Part shown: in pieces, positions 1-8,456 of the stretch
Position numbering within the stretch: the first letter of the stretch is position 1
Layout of the letters: every line of letters starts with the position of its first letter
Assembly: GCF_965279675.1 (NCBI RefSeq)
Contig: NZ_CBDIIJ010000002.1
Span: forward strand, 2,666,001-2,730,000
Reading direction: 5' to 3'
Length of the DNA: 64,000 nt
DNA from: Mucisphaera sp965279675
Lineage (GTDB): Bacteria; Planctomycetota; Phycisphaerae; Phycisphaerales; Phycisphaeraceae
The notes under the pieces: generated by a model
The model's database searches: none
What the model saw: only the letters and a program-made list of their open reading frames with translations
What the model was told of the DNA's origin: nothing
Made by a program: the position numbers and the translations under genes

Positions 1-243
1 CACCAGCACCAGCCCGGCTGCCGCTACCAGGTCGACAAACTCTGCACCGTCCACACCATCCGACCCCTTGGCTGCCGTGTCTACTTCTGCGAGCCGGGCA
101 CCGAAGCCTGGCAGCAGGACACCTACGAACACTTCATGGCCCAACTCCGCCACCTCCACGAGGAACACCACATCCCCTACGCCTACCTCGAATGGCGCGC
201 CGCCCTCGATCAGGCCACACAAGCTCTCTCATCGAGTAAGTAG
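1..243 (+). CDS. C-terminal fragment of a hypothetical protein (cut by window edge)
   Basis: Reading frame 1 is open from the first base to a TAG at 241-243, giving 80 residues with the C-rich third positions typical of this part of the window. The fragment contains three cysteines and several histidines and ends in a Ser/Lys tail. I do not recognise a family. The start lies outside the window. The next gene is on the opposite strand and converges on it, about 70 bases away. Confidence 0.55.
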   Translation, partial: HQHQPGCRYQVDKLCTVHTIRPLGCRVYFCEPGTEAWQQDTYEHFMAQLRHLHEEHHIPYAYLEWRAALDQATQALSSSK

Positions 244-311
244 CAACACCGGGTACCAAGGTTCCGGAGTCAATCCGCCGAAGAGGACTGCAAGCGGAAA
301 AGTCGTGACCT

Positions 312-971
312 TCAAGCCTGAAGCAGCCCCAGCAACTCCCCCGGCTCATCAATCACATAGTCCGCCCCAGCCGCTTCTAGCTCGCTTCGACCCTCCTCAC
401 CCGTCCCAAAACCCCACGTCACCCCCACGCTGACCATCCCAGCCCGTTTGGCCGTCTCCACATCCACCGTCATGTCCCCAACAAACCACCACCGCGTAGC
501 CTCACCCCCCAGCCGCTCAACCACCTCAAACGCACCCGCCGGGTCAGGCTTCGGCGACACACCCTCCCGCTGACCAACCACCATCCCGAAAACGCCCTCT
601 CCAAAACGCTGCGTCACCAAATGCTTCGCCGGCCCATCCGGTTTGTTGGTCACCACCGCCATCCGCACCGACCGCTCTCGCAAAGCCTCCAGCACCTCCA
701 GCACCCCGTCATAGATCCGAACCCGCTCCCCCGCATGCGCCGCGTAAACCCGCCGAATCCCCGCCTCCACCCGCGCTACACGTTCATCCCCCGCGCCCAG
801 CATCGCCTCAACCAGATGCCGCAAGCCCCGACCAATCAAGGGTCGATACACCGCCTCCGCCAGCTCAGGCAGCTCCTCATCCGCACGCGCCCGATTGCAT
901 GCCCAGGCGATCTCGCCCAGTGAGTCCACCAGCGTTCCGTCAAGATCGAAAATCACACCATCGACAGCCAT
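312..971 (-). CDS. gph: HAD-superfamily phosphatase, phosphoglycolate phosphatase-like
   Basis: A 219-residue HAD hydrolase, probably removing phosphate from 2-phosphoglycolate or a similar small phosphoester in the cytoplasm. The four HAD motifs are visible: DLDGT at residues 9-13 (Asp9 nucleophile, Asp11 acid/base), VVTN near 106-109, the motif III lysine at about 141 (SPKP), and GD followed by D170 in motif IV. An alpha-helical cap lies between motifs I and II, as in the Gph/PpaX group, and the length is normal for it. ATG start. It stands alone, convergent with the partial gene on its left and divergent from the flavin reductase-like gene on its right. The substrate cannot be fixed from sequence. 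Confidence 0.8.
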   Translation of the reverse strand: MAVDGVIFDLDGTLVDSLGEIAWACNRARADEELPELAEAVYRPLIGRGLRHLVEAMLGAGDERVARVEAGIRRVYAAHAGERVRIYDGVLEVLEALRERSVRMAVVTNKPDGPAKHLVTQRFGEGVFGMVVGQREGVSPKPDPAGAFEVVERLGGEATRWWFVGDMTVDVETAKRAGMVSVGVTWGFGTGEEGRSELEAAGADYVIDEPGELLGLLQA

Positions 972-1052
972 CCCGCCACCCTAGCCGAAAACCTGACGCC
1001 AACATATTGCCCATCGGCACCAACCCGTTTAAGGTCAGGCACACAGAACGGG

Positions 1053-1547
1053 GTGCACATGACCTATGCCACGCAGGAAAGCATCGGAGCAGCTCTCGGA
1101 AGAATCCCCCAGGGACTCTTCCTCCTGACCGCAGCCCACGAAGACCGCCGGATGGGAATGCTCGCCAGCTGGGTTCAGCAGGTTTGCTTCCAGCCGCCCA
1201 TGGTCTGCATCGCCGTCGCCAAGGGCAGATCCATCATGCCCCTGCTCTCCGAGTCCCGGCACTTCGCCCTCTGTCAGATCGCCGCCGAAGACCGCATTAT
1301 CCAACGCAAGTTCTCCCAGGAATACGAGCCCACCGACGATCCCTTCCTCGGTTTCGAGATGATCCACGCCACCACCCCCGGCCTCCCCATCCTCAAAGCC
1401 TCCAGCGCCTTCCTCGAATGCGAACTCGCCTGCCACCTCGATGTCGAAGGCGATCACGACCTCTTTGTCGGTAAAGTCCTCGCCGGCCACGCCACCCAGA
1501 TCACACCGCACGTCCACTTTCGCGAGAACGGCTTCGACTACGCCTGA
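1053..1547 (+). CDS. Flavin reductase-like FMN-binding split-barrel protein
   Basis: About 164 residues matching the flavin reductase-like domain, with the typical opening in which the enzyme 'plays' on a Gly-Leu-Phe-Leu-Leu strand, then GMLASW and the paired PPMVCIAVAKG strand that binds FMN. Members either reduce flavin with NAD(P)H or serve as flavin-binding electron carriers. The frame opens with GTG at 1053, with an ATG two codons later at 1059; either is possible because the ribosome site is weak. It sits just upstream of the AhbA/AhbB-like gene in the same direction (31 bases), so the two may be co-transcribed. The exact reaction is unknown. Confidence 0.75.
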   Translation: MHMTYATQESIGAALGRIPQGLFLLTAAHEDRRMGMLASWVQQVCFQPPMVCIAVAKGRSIMPLLSESRHFALCQIAAEDRIIQRKFSQEYEPTDDPFLGFEMIHATTPGLPILKASSAFLECELACHLDVEGDHDLFVGKVLAGHATQITPHVHFRENGFDYA

Positions 1548-1578
1548 GCCGCCTCGCAAGACCCTCTACAATCCGAGT

Positions 1579-2709
1579 ATGAGTACCCAGACCCTGCCCA
1601 TCCAGGTTGATGACCCCGTCAACGCCCGCATCCTCGCCGTCTCCGAAGACCAGATCCAGGGCTTCGTCAAAGACCCCTTCGCCGCCATCGCCCGGGCCAC
1701 CGACCTCGATGAAGCCACCGTCTGCGAACGCATCCGCGCCATGCTCGAAGCTGGCGTCATCCGCCGCGTCCGCCAGACCGTCCTCGCCACCAGCCTCGCA
1801 CCCGGAGCCCTCGTCGCCTGGCACGTCGACACCGACCAGCTCGACACCGCCTTCGACTGGATGTCCAAACAGGACCCCTTCTCCGGCCACGTCGTCATCC
1901 GCTCCACCGACGCCGACTCCCCCGGCTCCGCCTACCGGCTCTGGACCACCGTCAAAGTCCCGCAGGGCTACAGCCTCCAGGCCCACTGCGATTTCATCAA
2001 GGCCAAAGTCAACGCCCACGCCTACCGAGCCATGCCCGCCAACCGCCTCTTCACCCTGGGCGTCGGCCACGTCCGCCGCAAAGGCATGGAACCAGGCAGC
2101 CGATCCGACGCACCCGGAGCCGTTCAGGACACCAACATCGTCCACCTCACCGACCTCGAATGGCAGGTCCTCCCCGTCCTCAAAGACGAATTCAAGCCCG
2201 AAGAAATCCGCCCCCAACCCTGGGACGCCCGCGCCCAGGCCGCCGGCCTCACCCTCGACGACTTCTTCGCCGGCGCCGAATCCCTCCAGACCAAAGGCGT
2301 CATCGGCCGCTTCTCCACCTTCCTCGAACACCACAAACAGGTCGCCGGACAGAAACGCGTCGCCAGCTTTAACGCCCTCTTCCACTGGCGCGTCCCCGAA
2401 GGCAAAGAGATCGATGCCGGCAAAGAAGTCGGACGCCATCACATCATGACCCACGCCTATTGGCGTGAAGGCGGACCCGAATTCAACAACGTCAACATCA
2501 TGGGCGTCGCCCACGGCCAGGAAAAAGCCCGCGTCCTCGAACACAAAGCCGCCATCGACAACCACCTCGCCGAAGCCGGCATCGACGTCTCCTACACCAA
2601 CGTCTTCTGGGGCGGCCGCTCCGAAATCAAACCCTCCGAAATCCTCCCCCAACGCTACCGACGCTGGTGCGCCAACATGGGCATCGACCCCCAAACACAC
2701 CGCGCCTGA
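1579..2709 (+). CDS. Duplicated Lrp/AsnC-type protein resembling siroheme decarboxylase AhbA/AhbB
   Basis: A 376-residue protein with two tandem halves. Each half has a winged-helix-like segment followed by a ferredoxin-like segment of the AsnC type. The first half has a VIRRVRQ motif near residue 60; the second has VIGRFSTFLEHH followed by a WRVPEG strand and a MTHAYWR segment, which resembles the NirD/NirL/AhbA/AhbB group that decarboxylates siroheme on the route to heme or heme d1. The histidines after the Arg are in the place where that family binds substrate. ATG at 1579 is chosen because upstream residues of the open frame overlap the previous gene. Family annotation by automatic tools may be 'Lrp/AsnC regulator'. 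The enzymatic role is inference. Confidence 0.55.
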   Translation: MSTQTLPIQVDDPVNARILAVSEDQIQGFVKDPFAAIARATDLDEATVCERIRAMLEAGVIRRVRQTVLATSLAPGALVAWHVDTDQLDTAFDWMSKQDPFSGHVVIRSTDADSPGSAYRLWTTVKVPQGYSLQAHCDFIKAKVNAHAYRAMPANRLFTLGVGHVRRKGMEPGSRSDAPGAVQDTNIVHLTDLEWQVLPVLKDEFKPEEIRPQPWDARAQAAGLTLDDFFAGAESLQTKGVIGRFSTFLEHHKQVAGQKRVASFNALFHWRVPEGKEIDAGKEVGRHHIMTHAYWREGGPEFNNVNIMGVAHGQEKARVLEHKAAIDNHLAEAGIDVSYTNVFWGGRSEIKPSEILPQRYRRWCANMGIDPQTHRA

Positions 2710-2712
2710 CAA

Positions 2713-3588
2713 GTGTTCGCCGCCGACCCCCGACATCCCGACGACACCGCACACGCCCAGCCACCTCCGCAGGAAGAACGCCCCAAGTTCCTCCGCGAAG
2801 TCCCCATCCAGCGCTACCGACTCACCGTCGCCTATGACGGCTCCGACTTCTTCGGCTGGCAGAAACAACACCCGCCCAACGCCGAACCCCTCCGCACCGG
2901 CCAAGGCGTCCTCGAAGCCACCCTCACCCGCGTCCTCCGCCAACCCATCAACCTCGTCGGCGCCTCCCGCACAGACTCAGGCGTCCACGCCCTCGGCCAA
3001 ACCGCCCACTACGACGCTGCCTCACCCATCCCCCTCGAAAAACTCGCCCACGCCATCAACTCAAAACTACCCCCAGACATGGAAGTCCGAGACGCCCGCG
3101 TCGCCCCACCCGACTTCGACGCCATCTCCTCCGCCATCCGCAAACGCTATCGCTACCGACTCCACCGACTCCCCACCCGTCCCCTCGGCACCCGCAAACT
3201 CGTCTGGCACTACCACGAACCCCTCAACCCCGACCTCATGAACGCCGCCGCTGCCCGCCTCATCGGCACCCACGACATCGAAGGCCTCTCAGCCGCCGGC
3301 CACGGCCGCGACTCAACCGTCCGCACCATCTTCGACTGCCACGTCGAAAACCACCCCAACGAACTCCACGTCGTTATCGAAGGCGACGGCTTCCTCTACA
3401 ACACCGTCCGCATCGTCGTCGGCACCCTCATCGAAGCCGGCCGCGCTCGCTTCGGCCCCGAACGCATCGACGAAATCCTCCAAACCGCCGACCGCCGACT
3501 CGCCGGACCCACCGCCCCAGCCTCCGGCCTATGGCTCGAAAAAATCTGGTACCCAGGCGACGAAGAACAACATCCGCAAGACCCCTGA
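2713..3588 (+). CDS. truA: tRNA pseudouridine(38-40) synthase TruA
   Basis: A 291-residue TruA that isomerises uridines 38-40 in the tRNA anticodon arm. The catalytic motif RTDSGVHA is at residues 86-93 with Asp88 as nucleophile; the preceding YDGSDFFGWQ segment and the later KRYRYR strand are also typical. The GTG at 2713, three bases after the previous stop, adds about 30 polar residues before the conserved core that starts at RYRLTVAYDG, so a start slightly further in is possible. It is flanked closely by the AhbA/AhbB-like gene (3 bases) and the GT4 gene (6 bases), suggesting one transcript. Confidence 0.93.
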   Translation: MFAADPRHPDDTAHAQPPPQEERPKFLREVPIQRYRLTVAYDGSDFFGWQKQHPPNAEPLRTGQGVLEATLTRVLRQPINLVGASRTDSGVHALGQTAHYDAASPIPLEKLAHAINSKLPPDMEVRDARVAPPDFDAISSAIRKRYRYRLHRLPTRPLGTRKLVWHYHEPLNPDLMNAAAARLIGTHDIEGLSAAGHGRDSTVRTIFDCHVENHPNELHVVIEGDGFLYNTVRIVVGTLIEAGRARFGPERIDEILQTADRRLAGPTAPASGLWLEKIWYPGDEEQHPQDP

Positions 3589-3594
3589 TCCGCC

Positions 3595-4785
3595 ATGCGC
3601 ATCCTCCACATCATCACCAGACTCATCCTTGGCGGGGCCCAGCAAAACACCATCCTCTCCTGCGCCGCCCAGCACGCAGCCGGCTACGACGTCCACCTCG
3701 CCTACGGACCCATCCACGGACCCGAAGGCTCCCTCCTCCCCGAAGCACTGGCCTCCGGCGCAACCCTCCACGAAATCCCTTCCATGGTCCGCGCCATCCA
3801 CCCACTCAAAGACCTCCGCTGCCACCACCAACTCCGCCAACGCATCCACCAACTCAAACCCGACATCGTCCACACCCACTCCAGCAAAGCCGGCATCCTT
3901 GCACGCTCCGCCGCCTGGAAAGCCCTCCGCAGACACCGCTCTGGCACCACCGCTAGAACCAATGGCACAGTCATTCACACCGTCCACGGCCTCCCCTGGT
4001 ACGACCAGCAAAACCCCCTCGTCCGCAACCTCTACATCAACCTCGAACGCACCGCCGCCACCCGCTGCGACCACCTCATCGCCATCACCCCCGCCATGGC
4101 CGACACCTTCGTCCAGGCCAACATCACCACCGCCAACCGCTTCACCATCATCCCGTCAGGCGTCGACCTCACCCCCTACAATCAACTCAACCACACCACC
4201 GCCCGCCAACAACTCCGCGACCAACTCGGCCTCCCGCACAACACCACCCTCGTCGCCCTCGTCGCCCGCCTCGACCCCCTCAAGGGCCATCGCGACCTCA
4301 TCGCCGCCTTCACCCAGATCGCCGCCCAACACCCATCCACCCACCTCGTCTTCATAGGCGACGGCTTCGACCGATCCGCCATCGAACAAGCCGCTACTGC
4401 CAGCCCAGCTGCCCCTCGCATCCACTTCGCCGGCCTCATCCCCCTCACCGACATGCCCCAAGTCTACGCCGGCCTCGACATCGTCGCACTCCCCTCCTAC
4501 CAGGAAGGCCAAAGCCGCGTCCTCGTCGAAGCCCTCGCCGCCGGATGCCTCACACTCGCCTACGACGCCGGCGGCATCCCCGACGTCCTCGCCCCCACCG
4601 GCACCACCGTCCCCGTCGCCGATACCAATGCCCTCGCGCACGAACTTTCCAATCTCATTCATCTCCTCAACACACCACAGGCCGAAGCCCGCCGCGCCGC
4701 CGGCCGCCAACACGCCCAAACCCACTACAGTGCCGAAACCATGAACCAACAACTCCTCGACCTCTACCACCAACTCCGGAGCTGA
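3595..4785 (+). CDS. GT4-family glycosyltransferase
   Basis: A 396-residue GT-B retaining glycosyltransferase. The N-terminal half begins with MRILHIITRL-LGGAQ, the glycine-rich acceptor-side loop of GT4 enzymes, and has the HTHSSKAG segment. The C-terminal half has the IPSGVDL turn, a VARLDPLKGH strand and the nucleotide-sugar E(x7)E motif near residues 304-312 (EGQSRVLVE). The donor and acceptor cannot be read from the sequence. The stop is two bases before the start of the deacetylase gene, so the two are probably translated from one mRNA and may act on the same glycoside. The N-terminus does not look like BshA, although the neighbour looks like BshB1. Confidence 0.85.
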   Translation: MRILHIITRLILGGAQQNTILSCAAQHAAGYDVHLAYGPIHGPEGSLLPEALASGATLHEIPSMVRAIHPLKDLRCHHQLRQRIHQLKPDIVHTHSSKAGILARSAAWKALRRHRSGTTARTNGTVIHTVHGLPWYDQQNPLVRNLYINLERTAATRCDHLIAITPAMADTFVQANITTANRFTIIPSGVDLTPYNQLNHTTARQQLRDQLGLPHNTTLVALVARLDPLKGHRDLIAAFTQIAAQHPSTHLVFIGDGFDRSAIEQAATASPAAPRIHFAGLIPLTDMPQVYAGLDIVALPSYQEGQSRVLVEALAAGCLTLAYDAGGIPDVLAPTGTTVPVADTNALAHELSNLIHLLNTPQAEARRAAGRQHAQTHYSAETMNQQLLDLYHQLRS

Positions 4786-4787
4786 CC

Positions 4788-5489
4788 ATGGCCCGCATCA
4801 TCGTCTTCGGCCCCCACCCCGACGATCAGGAACTCGGCATGGGCGGGACCATCGCCCGACTCGCTCTGCAGGGCCACGACATCCTCCTCGCCGATATGAC
4901 CAACGGCGAGCCCACACCCCTCGGCTCCCCCGAACAACGCCAGAAGGAATGGACCGCCGCCACCGCCATCCTCGACCAAGGCACCGGCCGCGTCTCCCGC
5001 ACCCTCATCGGCCTCACCAACCGCGAAGTCACCCACAACCTCGAAGCCCGTTACGCCGTCGCCGCCGTCATCCGACAGTTCCAGGCCGACATCCTCTTCG
5101 CCCCCCACGAAACCGACATCCATCCCGACCATCGCGCCGCCACCCGCATCATCGAAGACGCCCGCTTCGACGCCAAGCTCACCAAAACCAACATCCCAGG
5201 CGAACCCATCTACCCCCGCTGGCTCTTCTACTACGACTGCACCCACCTCCGACGTATCGCCAACCCCCACTTCTGCCTCGACATCTCCGACCAGATCGAC
5301 ACCAAGATCGCCGCCATCAACGCCTACGAAACCCAGTTCGTACTCCCCGAAAAAAACCGCCAGGTCGTCGAATGGGTCCGCCAACTCAACGGCTACCTCG
5401 GCTCCCGCATCACCACGAAGTACGCCGAAGGCTTCTACTCGAAAGAACCCCTCGGCCTAACCAGCCTGGATGCACTGCCACTCGACTAA
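4788..5489 (+). CDS. PIG-L (LmbE) family deacetylase, BshB1-like
   Basis: A 233-residue zinc-dependent N-deacetylase. The first metal motif is PHPDDQE at residues 9-15 and the second is HPDH at 112-115. The MTNGEPTPLGSPE segment after strand 2 and the overall length match BshB1, which deacetylates GlcNAc-malate in bacillithiol synthesis, better than MshB or the GlcNAc-PI enzymes. ATG at 4788 follows the GT4 stop by two bases; the open frame upstream of it is only overlap with that gene. The GT4 partner lacks the BshA look, so the natural substrate may be another GlcNAc-containing glycoside. Confidence 0.8.
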   Translation: MARIIVFGPHPDDQELGMGGTIARLALQGHDILLADMTNGEPTPLGSPEQRQKEWTAATAILDQGTGRVSRTLIGLTNREVTHNLEARYAVAAVIRQFQADILFAPHETDIHPDHRAATRIIEDARFDAKLTKTNIPGEPIYPRWLFYYDCTHLRRIANPHFCLDISDQIDTKIAAINAYETQFVLPEKNRQVVEWVRQLNGYLGSRITTKYAEGFYSKEPLGLTSLDALPLD

Positions 5490-5498
5490 CAGCCCTCG

Positions 5499-5795
5499 CT
5501 ACCCCTCAGCCTCCTCCGCCCGCTTCCGCGCCACCCGCGTCTCCAAATCCTCCTCCTCCCCCGACTCCACCACCTTGCTCACCACAAAACAAACCACAGC
5601 CCCGCCCGCCGACAGATAGAACCACCACTTCGTCAGCCACTGAATCCACGCCACCCCCGGCTCCCATTGCGGCTCCGCCCCCAGCACCGCATACCCCACA
5701 AATGTCGCAAAAAACCACGCCAGCAAACCCACACCCGCCACCATCGCCAGAAACATCGCCGTCTGCCCAAACGTCGCCCGAAAACCAACACTCAT
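5499..5795 (-). CDS. Small hypothetical membrane protein, two transmembrane segments
   Basis: About 98 residues from ATG at 5795, preceded by a GGGGATT ribosome site; the frame can be extended upstream to 5828 with no ribosome site. Two hydrophobic segments (residues about 13-38 and 57-77) are separated by a Trp-rich loop and followed by a charged Glu/Arg tail of about 20 residues. No family recognised. It lies between the BshB1-like gene (convergent, 9 bases) and accD (same strand, upstream), and could be the distal gene of an accD transcript. Confidence 0.55.
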   Translation of the reverse strand: MSVGFRATFGQTAMFLAMVAGVGLLAWFFATFVGYAVLGAEPQWEPGVAWIQWLTKWWFYLSAGGAVVCFVVSKVVESGEEEDLETRVARKRAEEAEG

Positions 5796-5853
5796 CGCGC
5801 AATCCCCGTAATCATCGGGCAGCACCACTGCCCATTTCTTTCAAATCACGGGC

Positions 5854-6765
5854 CTACTTACCCGCGTAGTCAATGAACCTCGATATCTCTGACCGAAGCT
5901 CGCCCCGAGGCGTGATCCGGTCCACAAACCCCTTCTCCAGCAGAAACTCCGACCGCTGAAAGCCCTCAGGCAGTTCCTGCTTGACGGTATTCGCAATCAC
6001 CCGAGCACCCGCAAAACCAATCCGCGCCTTCGGCTCCGCAATGATGAGATCCCCAAGCATCGCGAAAGACGCCGTCACCCCACCATAAGTCGGGTCCGTC
6101 AGCACCGAGATAAACAACCCGCCCGCATCATCCAGACGAGCCAATGCCGCCGAAGTCTTCGACAGCTGCGCCAGCGACAGCGCACTCTCCTGCATCCGCG
6201 CCCCACCACTCGCACTCACCACAATCAGCGGCCGATCATCATCCGTCGCCAACTCAATCGCCCGCGTCAGCTTCTCACCAACCACACTCCCCATCGAAGC
6301 CATCATGAAACGCGGGTCCATCACCGCCAGAATCACACCACGACCCTTGATAAACCCACGCCCGCAGATCATCGCATCCTTCGCCCCCGTCTTCGCCTGC
6401 TCCTCCTTCAGCCGATCCACGTAAGGCTTACGATCTACAAACTTAAGCGGGTCCACCGGCGCAAGATCATCCCAAAGCGACTCAAAACTGTCCGGGTCCA
6501 CCAACTGCTCGATCCGACGCTCCGCATCCACCGGGAAGTGGTGCTGGCACATCGGACACACGTCCAGGTTCTCCCGGACCTGCTTCACAAAGCACATCGC
6601 CTCGCAGCTCGGACACCGCGACCACAGACCCTTAGGCACATCACTACGGTCCTGGCCCTCGATCACGTCGTGCCAGCTACGCGGTACATCCACACCCGGC
6701 GCGCCGTGTGCCGGCGCCTCTGTCACAGGATTCTCAGGCAAGGGCAGGCTCCTCGCAGCCGCCAA
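5854..6765 (-). CDS. accD: Acetyl-CoA carboxylase carboxyltransferase subunit beta
   Basis: A 303-residue AccD, the biotin-to-acetyl-CoA carboxyl transfer subunit that makes malonyl-CoA with AccA. The N-terminal zinc ribbon has cysteines at about 51, 54, 70 and 73 (CPSC, CPMC). The carboxyltransferase core follows, with the SASGGARMQE and DPTYGGVTASF motifs. The frame begins with a TTG at 6765 that has GAAGGGG just upstream; a GTG at 6726 would remove 13 poorly conserved residues. accA is not in the window. It is divergent from the FAH-family gene. Confidence 0.93.
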   Translation of the reverse strand: MAAARSLPLPENPVTEAPAHGAPGVDVPRSWHDVIEGQDRSDVPKGLWSRCPSCEAMCFVKQVRENLDVCPMCQHHFPVDAERRIEQLVDPDSFESLWDDLAPVDPLKFVDRKPYVDRLKEEQAKTGAKDAMICGRGFIKGRGVILAVMDPRFMMASMGSVVGEKLTRAIELATDDDRPLIVVSASGGARMQESALSLAQLSKTSAALARLDDAGGLFISVLTDPTYGGVTASFAMLGDLIIAEPKARIGFAGARVIANTVKQELPEGFQRSEFLLEKGFVDRITPRGELRSEISRFIDYAGK

Positions 6766-6857
6766 AGCCCCTTCAGAGGCTCAAAACGGCGCTTTGCGTC
6801 CTCAAACCATCACGCGATCATAACCATCCAACCCAGCCCGTCCACAAGGAAGCCCCC

Positions 6858-7667
6858 ATGCGCATCATCCGCTACCAAACCCCGAACAACGAAACCCACC
6901 ACGGCATCCAGACCTCACCCAACCACGCCACCCGACTCCAGGCCGATCCCATCCACCATGGCGTCCAGCCCACCGACACCATCGACACCGTCGAACGCCT
7001 CCTCGCGCCCCTCACACCACCCAACATCTTCTGCATCGGCCAGAACTACCGACGCCACGCCGAGGAAACCGGAGCCCCCATCCCCACCCAACCCGTCATC
7101 TTCATGAAGCCCACCACCGCCATCCAGAACCCCGCCGAACCTGTCGCCATCCCCGCCTGCAACACCCATGGCGACGAAGTCGACTACGAAGTCGAACTCG
7201 CCGTCATCATCGGCAAGCCCACCCGCAACGCCACCGAAGACAACGCCCTCGACCACGTCTTCGGCTACACCGTCGCCAACGACATCTCCGCCCGACGCTG
7301 GCAGAAACACGCCGGCGGCGGCCAGTGGATCCGAGGCAAATCCTTCGACACCTTCTGCCCCCTCGGTCCCGCCATCCTCACCGCCGACGAAATCCCCGAC
7401 CCCCAAGCCCTCCACCTCACCACCACCCTCAACAACCAGACCCTCCAGGACTCCAACACCGCCGACATGATCTTCCCCGTCAAAACCCTCATCGCCTTCC
7501 TCAGCCAGGACACAACACTCCTCCCCGGCACCCTCATCCTCACAGGCACGCCCGAAGGCGTCGGCTTCACCCGCAAGCCACCCATCTTCCTCCAGCCAGG
7601 CGACACCGTCACCGCCACCGTCGAACCCATAGGCGGACTCACCAACCCCATCACCACAGCCATCTAA
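6858..7667 (+). CDS. Fumarylacetoacetate hydrolase (FAH) family protein
   Basis: A 269-residue FAH-fold enzyme, a group that includes 2-hydroxyhepta-2,4-diene-1,7-dioate isomerase, oxaloacetate decarboxylase and ureidoglycolate lyase-like proteins. The core has the FCIGQNYRRHAEE start, the metal ligands in EVDYEVELAV, the VANDISARRWQ segment and TGTPEGVG near the end. ATG at 6858 follows an AAGGA site; the longer open frame overlaps accD's upstream region. It has no co-oriented partner: accD diverges on its left and the pseudopilin gene converges on its right, so the physiological substrate is open. Confidence 0.85.
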   Translation: MRIIRYQTPNNETHHGIQTSPNHATRLQADPIHHGVQPTDTIDTVERLLAPLTPPNIFCIGQNYRRHAEETGAPIPTQPVIFMKPTTAIQNPAEPVAIPACNTHGDEVDYEVELAVIIGKPTRNATEDNALDHVFGYTVANDISARRWQKHAGGGQWIRGKSFDTFCPLGPAILTADEIPDPQALHLTTTLNNQTLQDSNTADMIFPVKTLIAFLSQDTTLLPGTLILTGTPEGVGFTRKPPIFLQPGDTVTATVEPIGGLTNPITTAI

Positions 7668-7706
7668 TCAAAACAAAGCCAATTCACCGTTGAAGACGTA
7701 ATAGCG

Positions 7707-7738
7707 AGCCGTCCGCCGTGGCGGATGTCGACGCGGCT
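7707..7738. repeat. Nested inverted repeat between convergent genes
   Basis: The outer arms AGCCG and CGGCT enclose the inner arms TCCGCC and GGCGGA. It lies between the 3' ends of the FAH-family gene and the GspH-like gene, so it could act as a two-way terminator or be a REP-like palindrome. No T-tract follows it. Confidence 0.4.
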
Positions 7739-7759
7739 TAGTGCAAAAATCACCATCTG

Positions 7760-8335
7760 CTAAGGCTTACTCACCTCACCCAGAAACACATCCCCCGACC
7801 CCGCATCCACCAGCACATCGATCCGATACCCACCCGCCTCCAGCGTGATCACCCCATCCTCCGCCAACGATGTCTCCCCATAAATCCCAAACGCCACCGC
7901 CCGACCAACCCCCAGGTTGTGCGAGGCAATCCGCACCGTCCCCAACTCCGCAGCACGCCCCTCGCCAAACCGCACCTCGTAAGGCCGCTTCGTCACCGTA
8001 TCCGTCACCGACGACGACCCATCTCCAAACGTAATCCGATACCCCAACCCATCCGCATCCACTTCCAGCCGTCGCGGTTCCTCAAAGTGTGCGATCGACC
8101 CCGACCGCGCCACATCCAGATCCGCCGCCAGCAGCCGAGCCGCATCCCGAATCCGACTCGCATCCGTGCCCCGCAGCAACGGCGCAGCCATCCCCATCAC
8201 CACCGCGATGATCGAAATCACCAGCAGCATCTCAGCCAGCGTGAAACCACGCCGCGCCCGCACAGCCGGCGCAACCCCACCAGCCCGCATCACCGGCACG
8301 GACCGCAGACCCATAACCGAAACCAGACCCTTCAT
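7760..8335 (-). CDS. Type II secretion/pilus minor pseudopilin, GspH-like
   Basis: A prepilin-like protein with the class III leader cut site RRGFTLAE followed by a hydrophobic stretch (LLVISIIAVVMGMAAPLL), so it should be cleaved before Phe by a prepilin peptidase and methylated. The remainder (about 150 residues) has the GspH pattern: arm helix ending in RDAARLLAADLDVARSGSIAH and a beta-rich C-domain. I place the start at ATG 8335; the frame continues to 8422, and starts closer to the cut site (MGLRS, MRAGG) would give more usual leader lengths. It is divergent from gspI-J-K-like genes, with which it presumably forms a pseudopilus tip. Confidence 0.75.
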   Translation of the reverse strand: MKGLVSVMGLRSVPVMRAGGVAPAVRARRGFTLAEMLLVISIIAVVMGMAAPLLRGTDASRIRDAARLLAADLDVARSGSIAHFEEPRRLEVDADGLGYRITFGDGSSSVTDTVTKRPYEVRFGEGRAAELGTVRIASHNLGVGRAVAFGIYGETSLAEDGVITLEAGGYRIDVLVDAGSGDVFLGEVSKP

Positions 8336-8456
8336 ACCCAACCTATCGACCGCACAACCACACAGGTCGAGCCCGACCGTCTGAACCGCCTGCGCACACT
8401 GGCCGATATCTGACACGTACACACCCTGACCCGATCACACCAGCAGGAGAAAGAGC

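Noticed and set aside
1501..2943. 480-residue minus-strand open frame
   Set aside because: It is antisense to the AhbA/AhbB-like gene and truA, has a Gly/Val/Asp-biased composition and no motif. High C content on the + strand removes stop codons from the opposite strand.
3595..4785. Calling the GT4 gene bshA
   Set aside because: The N-terminal acceptor loop differs from BshA; only the neighbouring deacetylase suggests bacillithiol.
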